From contig JAJSLK010000004.1 of the NCBI GenBank assembly GCA_021272165.1, positions 1-51,949 of the forward strand: a DNA stretch of 51,949 bases, in the 5' to 3' direction. This DNA comes from Methylacidiphilales bacterium (GTDB taxonomy: Bacteria; Verrucomicrobiota; Verrucomicrobiia; Methylacidiphilales; UBA1321). A program made the translations under genes and the position numbers. Of the stretch, positions 41,964 through 51,149 are shown piece by piece. The notes beneath the pieces are model-generated. The model was not told the origin of the DNA, ran no database searches, and saw only the letters and a list, made by a program, of their open reading frames with translations. Position 1 is the first letter of the stretch; the number at the start of each line of letters is the position of its first letter.

Positions 41964-43721
41964 ATGGCCGCCGCTCCTAGAGTCATCACCATCGACCTCG
42001 GTACCAGCACGCTCAAGGTGGGCGAGTTTGGCGTCGGCCGCGGTGGCGCATTGACGCTATTGCGTTTTGGCGTGGCCGAGTTGGGACTCGACCCCAACAA
42101 GGAAGAGGAGCGGGCCAAATTCATCACCCCCACGCTGAGCAGCCTCCTTAAGGACAACGGCATCAAGATCAGGGGGCAGGAGGTACTGGTTTCGATCACC
42201 GGCCAGAGCGTTTTCATGCGTTTTGTCAAGCTGCCGCCGGTCGATCCGGCGCAGGTTGAGCAGGTAGTGACGTTCGAAGCGCAGCAGAATGTTCCGTTCC
42301 CGATCAACGAGGTGACCTGGGACTACCAGATGATGTCGAACCGCGCCTCCGTCAGTGAAGCCGAAGCGGTCATCGTCGCGATTAAGAAGGAAGTCATCGA
42401 GACCGAGGTCGAGGCGGTCGAGCGGGTCGGTCTCAAGATCAAGCAGGTCGACGTCGCCCCCTTCGCCCTGCTGAATGCCTTCCGCTATAGCGAACCGCAG
42501 GTTGAAGATTGTGTCCTGCTAATCGACATGGGCGCGCGCTCGAGCAATCTCGTATTTATCGAGAAATCGAGCTTCTGGATTCGCAACATCCCCATCGCGG
42601 GCACTCAGATTTCCCAGAGCATCTGCAATGAACTGCAGGAACCGTTCGCTGCGGTTGAAACGCTGAAGAAGGGGAAAGGTTTCGTTTCGCTCGGCGGCGT
42701 CTATGCCGACCCGGACGATCCCGAGGCGGCGCGGATTTCCAAGCTGATCCGTACGACGATGACGAAGCTGCACGTCGATATCAACCGCTCCATCGCCTAC
42801 TACCGGACCACGCTGAACGGTACGGCACCGAAGCGCGTTTATATCACGGGCGGCAGCTCGCAACTTCCCTATCTCGATCTCTTCATTGCCGACAAGCTCA
42901 ACCTGCCGGTGTCCTATTTCAACCCGATGCGCAACGTAAATCTCGGCAGCGGGATCAACACCACTTTCCTGCAACAGAACAGTTGTTTCATGGCGGAACT
43001 GGTCGGTCTGGCCCTTCGCGAAACGGGAAGCTGTCCTGCCGAGGTCACCCTCGATGCGCCGACGCTGGCCGCCCGGTCGGACAAACGGCGCAAGCAGCCC
43101 TATTTCTTCGGCGCCCTGGCGGCGTGGATACTTCTCTTCGTCTGCCTGGGACTTTACTACTACCAGCAGACGGTCATCGCCAATAATACGGCGCAGACGT
43201 TGCGCACCAATACACAGACCCTGCAGGTGCTGGCCCCCACCATCACGAAACTGGCCAAGGAGGATGGCGCCTTGACCCAGACTTTTGATTATGCCGTGAG
43301 ACTGGGCGACCAGCGCGAGGCCTGGCCCAAGATTCTTGCCGCCCTCAACGACAAAATTCCCGAGGGAGTCTGGATCACGAAACTGACGCCCACTTATGTC
43401 TCTGCCGGTGGCAACGGTCGTAACGGAGGGCCAGAAGGTCCCGGCAATAATCCCAATGGCACGGCCAGCCAGGTGGACCAGATCAATGTCCTGTTGATCG
43501 AAGGTCTTTATCATTCCAACGACCGAACCGAGCAGGTCAATTCGACCATGCTGATCAGTTTTGTCACCGCGCTGGCCGATCTGCCCTACTTCGACATCGA
43601 TAAGCAGCATATTGCCGAGACGCTGCCGACTTCCGCCACCTTCATCGGTGATTCCAATTCCTTTGCCCAGAAGTTTACGATGCGGATCAAGCTCAGGCAG
43701 CCGATTAGTTTCCGACCCTAA
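41964..43721 (+). CDS. PilM-like ATPase fused to PilN-like membrane protein
   Basis: Inner-membrane platform component of type IV pilus-like machines. Residues about 1-365 have the actin-like PilM fold: VITIDLGTSTLKVGEFG (phosphate 1), VEQVVTFEAQQNVPFPINEVTWDY, LIDMGARSSNLVFI (phosphate 2) and VYITGGSSQLPYLDLFI (adenosine motif). Near 379-400 a membrane span (FFGALAAWILLFVCLGLYYY) leads to a periplasmic PilN-like part (LRTNTQTLQVLAPTITKLAKE...ILAALNDKIPEGVWITKLTP). Standard PilM is about 350 residues, so the 585-residue length shows a PilM-PilN fusion. In Akkermansia, Amuc_1101 occupies this place. One base separates its stop and the next start. Confidence 0.85.
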   Translation: MAAAPRVITIDLGTSTLKVGEFGVGRGGALTLLRFGVAELGLDPNKEEERAKFITPTLSSLLKDNGIKIRGQEVLVSITGQSVFMRFVKLPPVDPAQVEQVVTFEAQQNVPFPINEVTWDYQMMSNRASVSEAEAVIVAIKKEVIETEVEAVERVGLKIKQVDVAPFALLNAFRYSEPQVEDCVLLIDMGARSSNLVFIEKSSFWIRNIPIAGTQISQSICNELQEPFAAVETLKKGKGFVSLGGVYADPDDPEAARISKLIRTTMTKLHVDINRSIAYYRTTLNGTAPKRVYITGGSSQLPYLDLFIADKLNLPVSYFNPMRNVNLGSGINTTFLQQNSCFMAELVGLALRETGSCPAEVTLDAPTLAARSDKRRKQPYFFGALAAWILLFVCLGLYYYQQTVIANNTAQTLRTNTQTLQVLAPTITKLAKEDGALTQTFDYAVRLGDQREAWPKILAALNDKIPEGVWITKLTPTYVSAGGNGRNGGPEGPGNNPNGTASQVDQINVLLIEGLYHSNDRTEQVNSTMLISFVTALADLPYFDIDKQHIAETLPTSATFIGDSNSFAQKFTMRIKLRQPISFRP

Positions 43722-44699
43722 ATGCGCGCCATGAAGAATCTTTCCAAATTCGATATCGGCATGATCATCGCCTTCGCGGTGGTGGCGCTGATCGGCGCCG
43801 GTGCCTGGTGGTATCTATCGGGACAATTGCAAACGGCCCAGGGAGACGTGACCAATGCCAAGGCCGATTTCGACCGCCTCTCGACCAGCGGCAATCTCGT
43901 GGTCAGCAACGCGAACAAGGCCGCTCTGCAATCGAACATCGAGCTGCTCAAATCGCAGTTGGATCCGTTGATCCAGAATCGACTGGCGCCTCCGAAGAGC
44001 GATCTGGCGAATGTCACCCGGCAGAACCCCGTGGACTGGAAAAATCACCTCGATGATGAGGTCCATCGCCTGACCGGTGAAGCAGGGCATAATAATGTCA
44101 AGCTGCCCAAGAATTTCTATTTCAGCTTCTCCCGTTATCTCAGCCAGAATCCGGGTGATGAAGAGACCGTGGTGCTGAGTAAGCAGCTTCTCGGCGTCGA
44201 GGAGATCGCCGATATTCTCATCGGCGCTCCCGTCAAGGGCATCCAGGCCATCCGGCGGACCTACGAGGAGGACCATTCCAACGCCTCGACATACAGCCCC
44301 ATCGGGTTGGTCGGAGAAGCTGATCGTCTGCCCGGCAATTCCATCAACGCCGGATCGGGCGTATACACGGTGTATCCCTTTGAAGTTGAATTCGACACCA
44401 CGACGCCCGCCCTTCGCCAGATTATCGATAAGCTGATCCAGTCTCCCTACGTCTTTGTCATCCGCAGCATCAGCGTGCAGAATTCGCAACCGAATCCCCC
44501 GCAAGTCACCGATCTGGACAAGCTGGCTGGAACACCCGCCACTTCCGTGGTCGATTCTTCCCCAGGCGCCGTGGCTGCGGCGACATCGACGAAGCCCCCT
44601 CAATTTCTTTTCGGCAACGCCATGCTTCATATCAGAGCGCGAATCGACATGATCGAATGGAAGGAACCGCCCTCGACGGTGTCGAGCACCTCCAAATGA
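43722..44699 (+). CDS. PilO-like / Amuc_1100-like membrane protein
   Basis: One N-terminal membrane span (IGMIIAFAVVALIGAGAWWYL), a coiled coil (residues about 30-80, QTAQGDVTNAKADFDRL), then a periplasmic domain containing YPFEVEFDTTTPALRQIIDKLIQSPYVFVIRSI, a ferredoxin-like unit as in PilO, and a Pro/Ala/Thr linker before the final strand (NAMLHIRARIDMIEW). This is the layout of A. muciniphila Amuc_1100, a protein of 317 residues; here 325. Sequence identity was not measured. ATG 43722 directly follows the previous stop; ATG 43731 is an alternative. Its end overlaps the next gene by ATGA. Confidence 0.8.
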   Translation: MRAMKNLSKFDIGMIIAFAVVALIGAGAWWYLSGQLQTAQGDVTNAKADFDRLSTSGNLVVSNANKAALQSNIELLKSQLDPLIQNRLAPPKSDLANVTRQNPVDWKNHLDDEVHRLTGEAGHNNVKLPKNFYFSFSRYLSQNPGDEETVVLSKQLLGVEEIADILIGAPVKGIQAIRRTYEEDHSNASTYSPIGLVGEADRLPGNSINAGSGVYTVYPFEVEFDTTTPALRQIIDKLIQSPYVFVIRSISVQNSQPNPPQVTDLDKLAGTPATSVVDSSPGAVAAATSTKPPQFLFGNAMLHIRARIDMIEWKEPPSTVSSTSK

Positions 44700-45763
44700 C
44701 CAAATCTCCCGAACATATTATCCTGGCGGTTGCCCTCGGCCTGCTCGCGCTTGGCGCGGCCGGGTTGGCTTATGTTTTTCCCTCGGCGCAGGACATTACC
44801 GGAATCACTAGCATGGAACCGAAGGGGCATGTTTCCACGAAATTCAAGTCCGATCAATTGGAGGCCAGCGTTGCGAACTGGACGTCGCCCGATCTTTGGA
44901 CGGAGCCGCCCGATCAGCATCCGCTGTTCGATTCGGCGCCCTACCTTTTTTATCCTTCGGCTTATCCGACCGGTGACTACATCAAGAAGAAAGACAAGGG
45001 AACGCGGTCGCCCAGCGGCGTACTGCTCGATTGGTACCAGAAGAACGGGCTCGATTTTGCCGATCCGAATGTCGACCGCGAAGACCCGGACGGCGACGGT
45101 TTTTCCAATATTGTCGAATATCGGAACGAGGCGGTGGGGCAGAAGTTGAAGGCGGCGGATTGCGACGGCAGCACCGCGACCAATCCACGCGATGCGCAAA
45201 GCCATCCTTCCTATCTCTCCCGCCTGCGCCTGCAGAAATACGACAGCCGTCCCTTCCACATCAAGTTCAACGGCTATCAGCCGCTCAATGGCGAAAATGT
45301 TTTCCAAATCTTCCTCAGCGATGTGCCCAGCGACCGCCAGCCGGGATTTCTGAAGACCGGCGACAAGCTCGGTTATGAGGGCTATATCGTCGGAAAATTT
45401 CATCAAAATATCGTGACGGAAATGAATCAGATGACGCACGTGGAAGAGCAGATTGATAAATCGACCATCGAGCTTCTTAAGCCCGATATCGGGTTTTCCA
45501 TCACGCTGCCATTCCAGCAGGACATCGACTCGCCTGAATCGACGGCCAATTTCATCATGCTAATGCCAACCGAGGTCGATAAGGTTTTCAAGGTGCCGCG
45601 CGGAAAAAATCTTTCAGTTCCCTACATCACCGACACGACTTTTCTTGTGCTGGAAGCCAAGGACACAGGCGCCAGGATTCGTGACAACAAGACGCAAAAG
45701 GAATACACGATTCCCAAACTGGATCCTGCGGAATGGGATGAGGTGCCGGTGTCAGGGAAGTGA
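44696..45763 (+). CDS. Amuc_1099-like membrane protein with a calcium-loop-like motif
   Basis: 355 residues. A single N-terminal span (IILAVALGLLALGAAGLAYVF), then a periplasmic region. DREDPDGDGFSNIVEYRNE at about residues 124-142 has the spacing of a thrombospondin/dockerin-type Ca-binding loop (D-x-D-x-D-G-x3-E). C-terminal part is beta-rich (FHIKFNGYQPLNGENVFQIFL; TFLVLEAKDTGARIRDNKT). I do not know its molecular role; the gene's place matches Amuc_1099. The start at 44696 overlaps the stop of the PilO-like gene. Confidence 0.75.
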   Translation: MTKSPEHIILAVALGLLALGAAGLAYVFPSAQDITGITSMEPKGHVSTKFKSDQLEASVANWTSPDLWTEPPDQHPLFDSAPYLFYPSAYPTGDYIKKKDKGTRSPSGVLLDWYQKNGLDFADPNVDREDPDGDGFSNIVEYRNEAVGQKLKAADCDGSTATNPRDAQSHPSYLSRLRLQKYDSRPFHIKFNGYQPLNGENVFQIFLSDVPSDRQPGFLKTGDKLGYEGYIVGKFHQNIVTEMNQMTHVEEQIDKSTIELLKPDIGFSITLPFQQDIDSPESTANFIMLMPTEVDKVFKVPRGKNLSVPYITDTTFLVLEAKDTGARIRDNKTQKEYTIPKLDPAEWDEVPVSGK

Positions 45764-45792
45764 ACAAAAGACGTATAAGACACTTTCGGTAC

Positions 45793-45821
45793 TTGACTCC
45801 CGCTGCTTTTTTACATAAAAA
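45793..45821 (+). promoter_or_regulatory. candidate sigma-70-type promoter for the secretin genes
   Basis: TTGACT at 45793-45798, a 17-base spacer and TAAAAA at 45816-45821, in a T-rich leader 24 bases before ATG 45845. The 81-base gap is the only real gap in the locus, so the two secretins could be transcribed separately. Confidence 0.35.
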
Positions 45822-45844
45822 CCTTTAAATCTAGGGCCTTACGA

Positions 45845-48463
45845 ATGAAACTTACCAAAGCCTGTCTTTTAGTGACGGCCTCGCTTTTACCATTCTCTAC
45901 ATTCTGGCTTCGCGCCGCTGACACCGATTCTGATCAGGCCTCCACGGCTCAAGAAGCCGCGCAGATGGAGGCAGTCAAACGTCAGCAACTTACTTTCAGC
46001 GCCAATCAGGCTATTTCCGATGGTCAGCGTCTTTTGGGCAGCGGCAATTATGACGATGCTGCGACGCGTTTTCAATATGCGGTCGATGCGCTCACGGGTG
46101 GTCCGGCGACGATCCCTTATCATCGCGCGGTGGCTGGACTCGCCGCGGCGAAGGCTGGTCAGGCCCAGTTACGAGCCAAGGACGCCAAGTTTGCCGAAGC
46201 TGCGACACTGCTTCAGCAGGCCATCGAGCTCCAGCCTGATAATCCCGCTTATCCTCAGGCTCTCGATGATTTGAAGCAGCAGCAGATTGCTTACGAAGCG
46301 CAGGTTCGTGATCCCGAGGGCACCATCAATAACCCTGCGGTCACGGATGAGTTCAAGGACCGGGTCGCCACCGTGCAAAAACTCCTTTTCCAAGGCGATG
46401 CTTATTTCCGCACCGGTCAGTATGACAGGGCCGAGGAGACTTACTCAAAGGCGCTGATTCTTGATCCTTACAACAACGCGGCCCGCAACAAAATGGACCA
46501 CGTGGAGCACTATCTCGAACGCGCGGCCGAATTCCGGCACGATCAATACGAGAAGTCATCGCTGATCAAGGTGAATCAGGGTTGGGAAGATGCCATCTCG
46601 CCCGATATCGTGGCTCCTCCCGTCCAGTCGGGAACCCAGATCGGTCCATCTAACCGTGTTAACATCATGCACAAGTTGGAGTCGATCATCATCGACAAGG
46701 TCAACTTTGATAAGCTTGATATCGCCACGGTCATTCAGTTTTTGACGCAAAAGAGCAAGGAACTTGATCCCGATCATCAGGGCATCAACTTTGTGCTGCG
46801 ATTGACTTCCAATACGCCTCCGCCAACCGATACCACCACTCCTACTGGGGCCACTCCTGACAACAGCGGCGGCGGGGCTGCCGCTCCGGCCACGGGCGGC
46901 GCCACGGATGCGACCGGCGGCGGTGCCGCGGGCGGAGGGGCTGGAGGTGGAGGCGCTACGGATCAGACTGCGGCTCCGCAGACCATTCATCGGCAGGTCA
47001 GTATCAATCTGGAAAATGTTCCGTTGAAGGATTTGCTGGGCTACATCATTGCGCAGACCAATCTTCAATTTTCAGTTGAGGATTACGCAGTCTACCTGCG
47101 TCCTTCCATCGATGAAGGCGAAACGTTGTCCGTTCGCACCTATCTTGTTCCACCGAGTTTCTTTTCCGGCTCCACATTGCGGGTGACGCCGACGACGGAT
47201 ACCAGCACGCCGACAACGGTTGAGTCTCTCAGCGTTCCCGTGCAGCAGGAATTGACTGACAAGGGCATTCGGTTCCCCCCCGGAGCCACGGCTACATTCC
47301 TGCCCGGTTCGAGCAAGCTCGTTGTCAGGAATACTCCGGAACAGCTCGATCTTATTGCCAACTTGATCGACCAGCTCACCGTGGAACAACCGCAGATTCA
47401 AATTGAAGCCAAAGTGGCTGAGTTCAATCAATCGGCGCTCAAGGGGCTGACATTTAATTATCTGGCCGGCAACAATACATCTCTATCGCCTGACAACAAT
47501 TTTGTGGCCCAGACGGCGCTTCGGACTTCCGCCTATACTACGCCGACGGGAACTGGTGGATTGACGCCCAATGGCATCGACACATTAATTCAGGAAAATT
47601 CAGCGACAGATGAGACATTTCCCATTTCATCGATCGCCTATGCTCCCAATATACCCAATACGCTTTATTTGGGTGCAATCATCGATGGCACCGGATTTCA
47701 GGCCCTCATTGAGGCGATCAATAATATTCAGGGCGTATCACTTTTGTCCGCTCCGACCGTGACCACGCAAAATAATCTGAAGGCAAATATTGATATTGTT
47801 CGTGAATTTCCCTATCCGACCAGCTTTGAAAAACCAAAACTGAGCAGTAGCTCGAATATTGCCTATTCGGATGGCCCGGCTGCAAATCTTCCCTTAATAT
47901 TGGCCATTCCGCCGACACCGCGTGAATTTGTTACTCAGGACGTTGGTGTAAGTCTCGAGGTCAAGCCGACGACATATCCCGATCAACGTATCGATCTCAA
48001 TATTACCAAGGCACAAGTGCTTGACTTTGATGGCTTCATTAATTATGGGGTTCCGATCATCGCCCGCCTGAGCGAGGCTGGGCCCAATGAAATTTTGACC
48101 CCTGGTATCATTAACCAGCCTGTATTTAATCTCCGGTCGGTCGTGACAGATTTACAAGTCCTGGATGGTCAAACTGCCGTGCTGGGCGGATTGATTCGCG
48201 AAGATACGCAGGAAATTAACGACAAGGTCCCGGTTTTGGGTGATTTGCCTCTCGTGGGCCGTCTTTTTCAAAGCAAGATCTCGGAACGGACGAAGAAAAG
48301 CCTGCTCATCTTTATTACCGCCCGCTTGATCCGTTCCAACGGCAAACCGCAATATATGCAGACGCTTGAAGCGGAGCCTCAAGAGGAGAAATTGCCCGAG
48401 CCCGAGCCGCTTAGTCCCGGAGTCACCCTGCCACCACTGCCTGAGGGAGAGCCAAACTCATGA
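45845..48463 (+). CDS. TPR-containing secretin (PilQ/GspD type), first copy
   Basis: Outer-membrane channel for a type IV pilus or type II secretion system. A Sec signal (residues 1-24) leads to TPR-like repeats (ANQAISDGQRLLGSGNYDDA; GDAYFRTGQYDRAEETYSKAL; about 50-225), an STN/N0-like domain (about 270-420) interrupted by a Gly/Ala/Thr-rich insert (about 338-375), an N1-type domain, and the secretin core from about 560 to 840. The core ends ITARLI and has VTDLQVLDGQTAVLGGLIRED and the motif KVPVLGDLPLVGRLFQSK at about 792-809. Its order in the locus matches Amuc_1098. It overlaps the next gene by ATGA. 872 residues. Confidence 0.88.
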   Translation: MKLTKACLLVTASLLPFSTFWLRAADTDSDQASTAQEAAQMEAVKRQQLTFSANQAISDGQRLLGSGNYDDAATRFQYAVDALTGGPATIPYHRAVAGLAAAKAGQAQLRAKDAKFAEAATLLQQAIELQPDNPAYPQALDDLKQQQIAYEAQVRDPEGTINNPAVTDEFKDRVATVQKLLFQGDAYFRTGQYDRAEETYSKALILDPYNNAARNKMDHVEHYLERAAEFRHDQYEKSSLIKVNQGWEDAISPDIVAPPVQSGTQIGPSNRVNIMHKLESIIIDKVNFDKLDIATVIQFLTQKSKELDPDHQGINFVLRLTSNTPPPTDTTTPTGATPDNSGGGAAAPATGGATDATGGGAAGGGAGGGGATDQTAAPQTIHRQVSINLENVPLKDLLGYIIAQTNLQFSVEDYAVYLRPSIDEGETLSVRTYLVPPSFFSGSTLRVTPTTDTSTPTTVESLSVPVQQELTDKGIRFPPGATATFLPGSSKLVVRNTPEQLDLIANLIDQLTVEQPQIQIEAKVAEFNQSALKGLTFNYLAGNNTSLSPDNNFVAQTALRTSAYTTPTGTGGLTPNGIDTLIQENSATDETFPISSIAYAPNIPNTLYLGAIIDGTGFQALIEAINNIQGVSLLSAPTVTTQNNLKANIDIVREFPYPTSFEKPKLSSSSNIAYSDGPAANLPLILAIPPTPREFVTQDVGVSLEVKPTTYPDQRIDLNITKAQVLDFDGFINYGVPIIARLSEAGPNEILTPGIINQPVFNLRSVVTDLQVLDGQTAVLGGLIREDTQEINDKVPVLGDLPLVGRLFQSKISERTKKSLLIFITARLIRSNGKPQYMQTLEAEPQEEKLPEPEPLSPGVTLPPLPEGEPNS

Positions 48464-48495
48464 TTTTCGCATCGGGTAAATTTGGAATTTCCGCA

Positions 48496-51051
48496 ATGAA
48501 ACGCTTGCTCCTTTCTATCGCTTTTATCACCGCTGTTGCCGTGCCGAGGCTTTGGGCGCAGGAAACCGCCGCCGGCGATCAGGCTGGCAGCTCGACTTCA
48601 TCGAGTTCAGCTCCTGCCTCGTCATCCCTGACTCCTCCTGCAGATTCGGCTCCGGCGGATACGACCACCACCACCACCACTACGACGACGACAACAGCTC
48701 CCACGCCATCAACCGCGACTGATGTGCCTGCGGCTCCGGCGGCAGAAATGTCTCCCCGCGAGATCGCGCGAATCCAGCAACAGGAGATCATTCGTCGTCA
48801 GCAGCTCATCTTTACCGCTAATGAAGCCTTGAAATCCGGCCGCAAGGCGGAGCTTGCCCAGGATTATCCCGAAGCTAGAAAGAATTACCTGTATGCGGCG
48901 GAGGCCCTGAGCACCCTTTCCCGCTCGACGATGGCCTATAGCCAGGCTGCGGAGGGGCTCACCCGCGTCGATTTCTGGCTATATGACGATTCTCTCAAGA
49001 TCGGGGATACGAAACGGGCCAAGATGCTCATGGATGAAGTGGTCACTTACAACCCCAACAACAAGCTGGCGAATGAAAGGCAGGCCGCCATTAACAAGGC
49101 TCTGGCTAATCCCAATGATACCACCCTTTTGGGCGATCCGGCGGTTACCCCCGCGTTTGTTAAAAAGGTCAACCAAGTTCAGCAGCTATTCGACGAAGCC
49201 GAGCAATTTCGCCGGACCGGCCAGTGGGATCAGGCTGAAGAGCGTCTCGACCGCATTTTGAGCCTTGATCCTCATAATATTGCCGCGACCAAGCAACTTG
49301 AGCTGATCGATGCGGAGAAGAATAAGTACGCGGATTCAGCTCGTATCCAGATGCGCGATGAGCGGCTGCGCCAGGTTGAAGAAAAATGGACGGAAGCGAT
49401 CAATAATCCGGAAGTTTCTGTTTCCGCGCAGGAACCCCAGGCTCCCATCACGGCCACGACGACGTTCAGTCTTGACCAGGAATTGAAAAAAATCTTCCTT
49501 TCGCTGAACTTTGAGAGCGGCACGACCATTGAGCAGGCCACGAGCTTTCTCAGCATTGAAAGCAAGCGCCTCGATCCGGAGCATAAAGGCGTCAACTTCA
49601 TCATCCAGCCTGCCGCTTCCTCCACGGCTAAGACGATTTCCCTGACGCTCAATAATGTCCCCCTGGGCGAGGCATTGCGCTACGTCTGCCAGTTGGCAAA
49701 CGTCAAATACAAGGTTGAGGATTACGCCATTTCCATCGTTCCATTTACCCAGAACACGGAAGACCTAATCAGCCGCACTTTTATTGTTCAGCCCAATTTT
49801 GTCGCCCCGCCATCCGCCACGACGATCGGCACAGGGACCACCGGTTTCGGTCCCGCCCGTCCAATTGCTCCGACCACTCCCGTGGCCAATACGAGCTCGG
49901 ACAATGGAGATACCGTGCGCAAGGCCCTTGAAGCCAAAGGGCTCAAATTCCCTCCGGGTGCCAGTGCGGTTTATACGCCGACAACGGGCCAACTGACGGT
50001 GGTCAATACGGCTGACCAGATGGATTTGTTGGAGGAATTGGTGAATGCCGGACAGGCCCCGACTTTGATGGTGCGTATTGCCACCAAATTCGTTGAAATT
50101 AATCAGACGGATCTTAATGACCTTACTTTCAATACGGCGTTCAATCCCTTTTTTACGGGGCCGCCTTCAAGCAAGAGTTTGATTTCGGGAACTTCCTTTA
50201 ATACCGCTCTTCCCGGCTCGCTGGCGTTTACCCCCGACAGCATCGATAACCTCATCAGCCCTCAGGCGACGAACTTTAATACCCTCTATTTCCGTGGATT
50301 CATTGACGGCAATCAATACAATGCCGTGATTAATGCCTTGGCGCAGAAGAAGAGTTTCGATCTTCTTTCAGAACCGGCCGTCATTACCAAGAGCGGCGAT
50401 CAGGGGGTCTTGGAAGCAGTGCGCTCCTTCCCTTATCCCATTGCCTTTGATCCGCCGGAGCTCCAATCACAGTCCACCAATGCGGGAACGACCGTAACGA
50501 CAACGCTCCAGTATACTCCTCCCGCCGTTATTGCTACGACGCCGACGGACTTTAAGCGCCGCAACGTTGGTGTTCGTTTGGTAATCAAGCCTCAAATCAC
50601 AGCCGACAATAAGACCATTGATCTCTCGCTCTTTCCGGAAGTTACGGATTTTGAGGGGTTCATCAACTACGGTAGTGAAATCTCAATTCCGAGTCCCGAT
50701 GGTTTGGCGCCTGCGGTTCTTTCCACGAACGAAATCAATCAGCCTGTCTTTAACGTCCGCCGGATCAACACCAAAGTGCTTGTCCGGGACGGAAGCACCG
50801 TTGTTCTTGGCGGTTTGATTCGCGAAGATGTCCAAAGCGTTGATGACAAGGTACCGCTTCTCGCTGACATCCCTCTGGTGGGTCGGCTCTTCCAATCGAA
50901 GGCCAAGGAGACGACGAAGAAGAACCTGATCGTCTTTGTCACGGCCAATATCTATCGCAATGACGGCGAGCTTCTGAATCCGCCGGAGATTGTCAATGCC
51001 GCTGACATCCTGACGGGACGCGCTTCGTATACGCCGGTGGCGCACCCCTGA
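48496..51051 (+). CDS. TPR-containing secretin, second copy
   Basis: A paralogue of the preceding gene with the same parts: Sec signal (KRLLLSIAFITAVAVPRLWA), a Ser/Thr/Pro-rich linker with an eleven-Thr run, TPR-like repeats, STN-like domain, and a secretin core ending in KVLVRDGSTVVLGGLIRED and KVPLLADIPLVGRLFQSK. ATG 48496 fits the signal peptide; ATG 48460 overlaps the previous stop by ATGA and would add 12 residues, so coupling to the upstream gene is possible. 851 residues from 48496. Followed by a hairpin at 51090-51124. Whether the two proteins form mixed channels is open. Confidence 0.88.
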   Translation: MKRLLLSIAFITAVAVPRLWAQETAAGDQAGSSTSSSSAPASSSLTPPADSAPADTTTTTTTTTTTTAPTPSTATDVPAAPAAEMSPREIARIQQQEIIRRQQLIFTANEALKSGRKAELAQDYPEARKNYLYAAEALSTLSRSTMAYSQAAEGLTRVDFWLYDDSLKIGDTKRAKMLMDEVVTYNPNNKLANERQAAINKALANPNDTTLLGDPAVTPAFVKKVNQVQQLFDEAEQFRRTGQWDQAEERLDRILSLDPHNIAATKQLELIDAEKNKYADSARIQMRDERLRQVEEKWTEAINNPEVSVSAQEPQAPITATTTFSLDQELKKIFLSLNFESGTTIEQATSFLSIESKRLDPEHKGVNFIIQPAASSTAKTISLTLNNVPLGEALRYVCQLANVKYKVEDYAISIVPFTQNTEDLISRTFIVQPNFVAPPSATTIGTGTTGFGPARPIAPTTPVANTSSDNGDTVRKALEAKGLKFPPGASAVYTPTTGQLTVVNTADQMDLLEELVNAGQAPTLMVRIATKFVEINQTDLNDLTFNTAFNPFFTGPPSSKSLISGTSFNTALPGSLAFTPDSIDNLISPQATNFNTLYFRGFIDGNQYNAVINALAQKKSFDLLSEPAVITKSGDQGVLEAVRSFPYPIAFDPPELQSQSTNAGTTVTTTLQYTPPAVIATTPTDFKRRNVGVRLVIKPQITADNKTIDLSLFPEVTDFEGFINYGSEISIPSPDGLAPAVLSTNEINQPVFNVRRINTKVLVRDGSTVVLGGLIREDVQSVDDKVPLLADIPLVGRLFQSKAKETTKKNLIVFVTANIYRNDGELLNPPEIVNAADILTGRASYTPVAHP

Positions 51052-51089
51052 GGAAATCCCGCTTCAGCTTGGAGGCAGGACTCATTTTT

Positions 51090-51124
51090 GTGTCTCCTGA
51101 TCCGATGAACGGATCAGGAGACAC
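51090..51124 (+). terminator. perfect 15-bp hairpin after the secretin genes
   Basis: GTGTCTCCTGATCCG (51090-51104), loop ATGAA, then the exact inverted copy CGGATCAGGAGACAC (51110-51124). The T run lies before the stem (TTTTT at 51085-51089) instead of after it, where only CTTTT appears further on. A terminator or RNA-stability hairpin is probable because it closes the locus. Confidence 0.5.
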
Positions 51125-51149
51125 AACTAGCTTTTGACATTCCGTTCTT

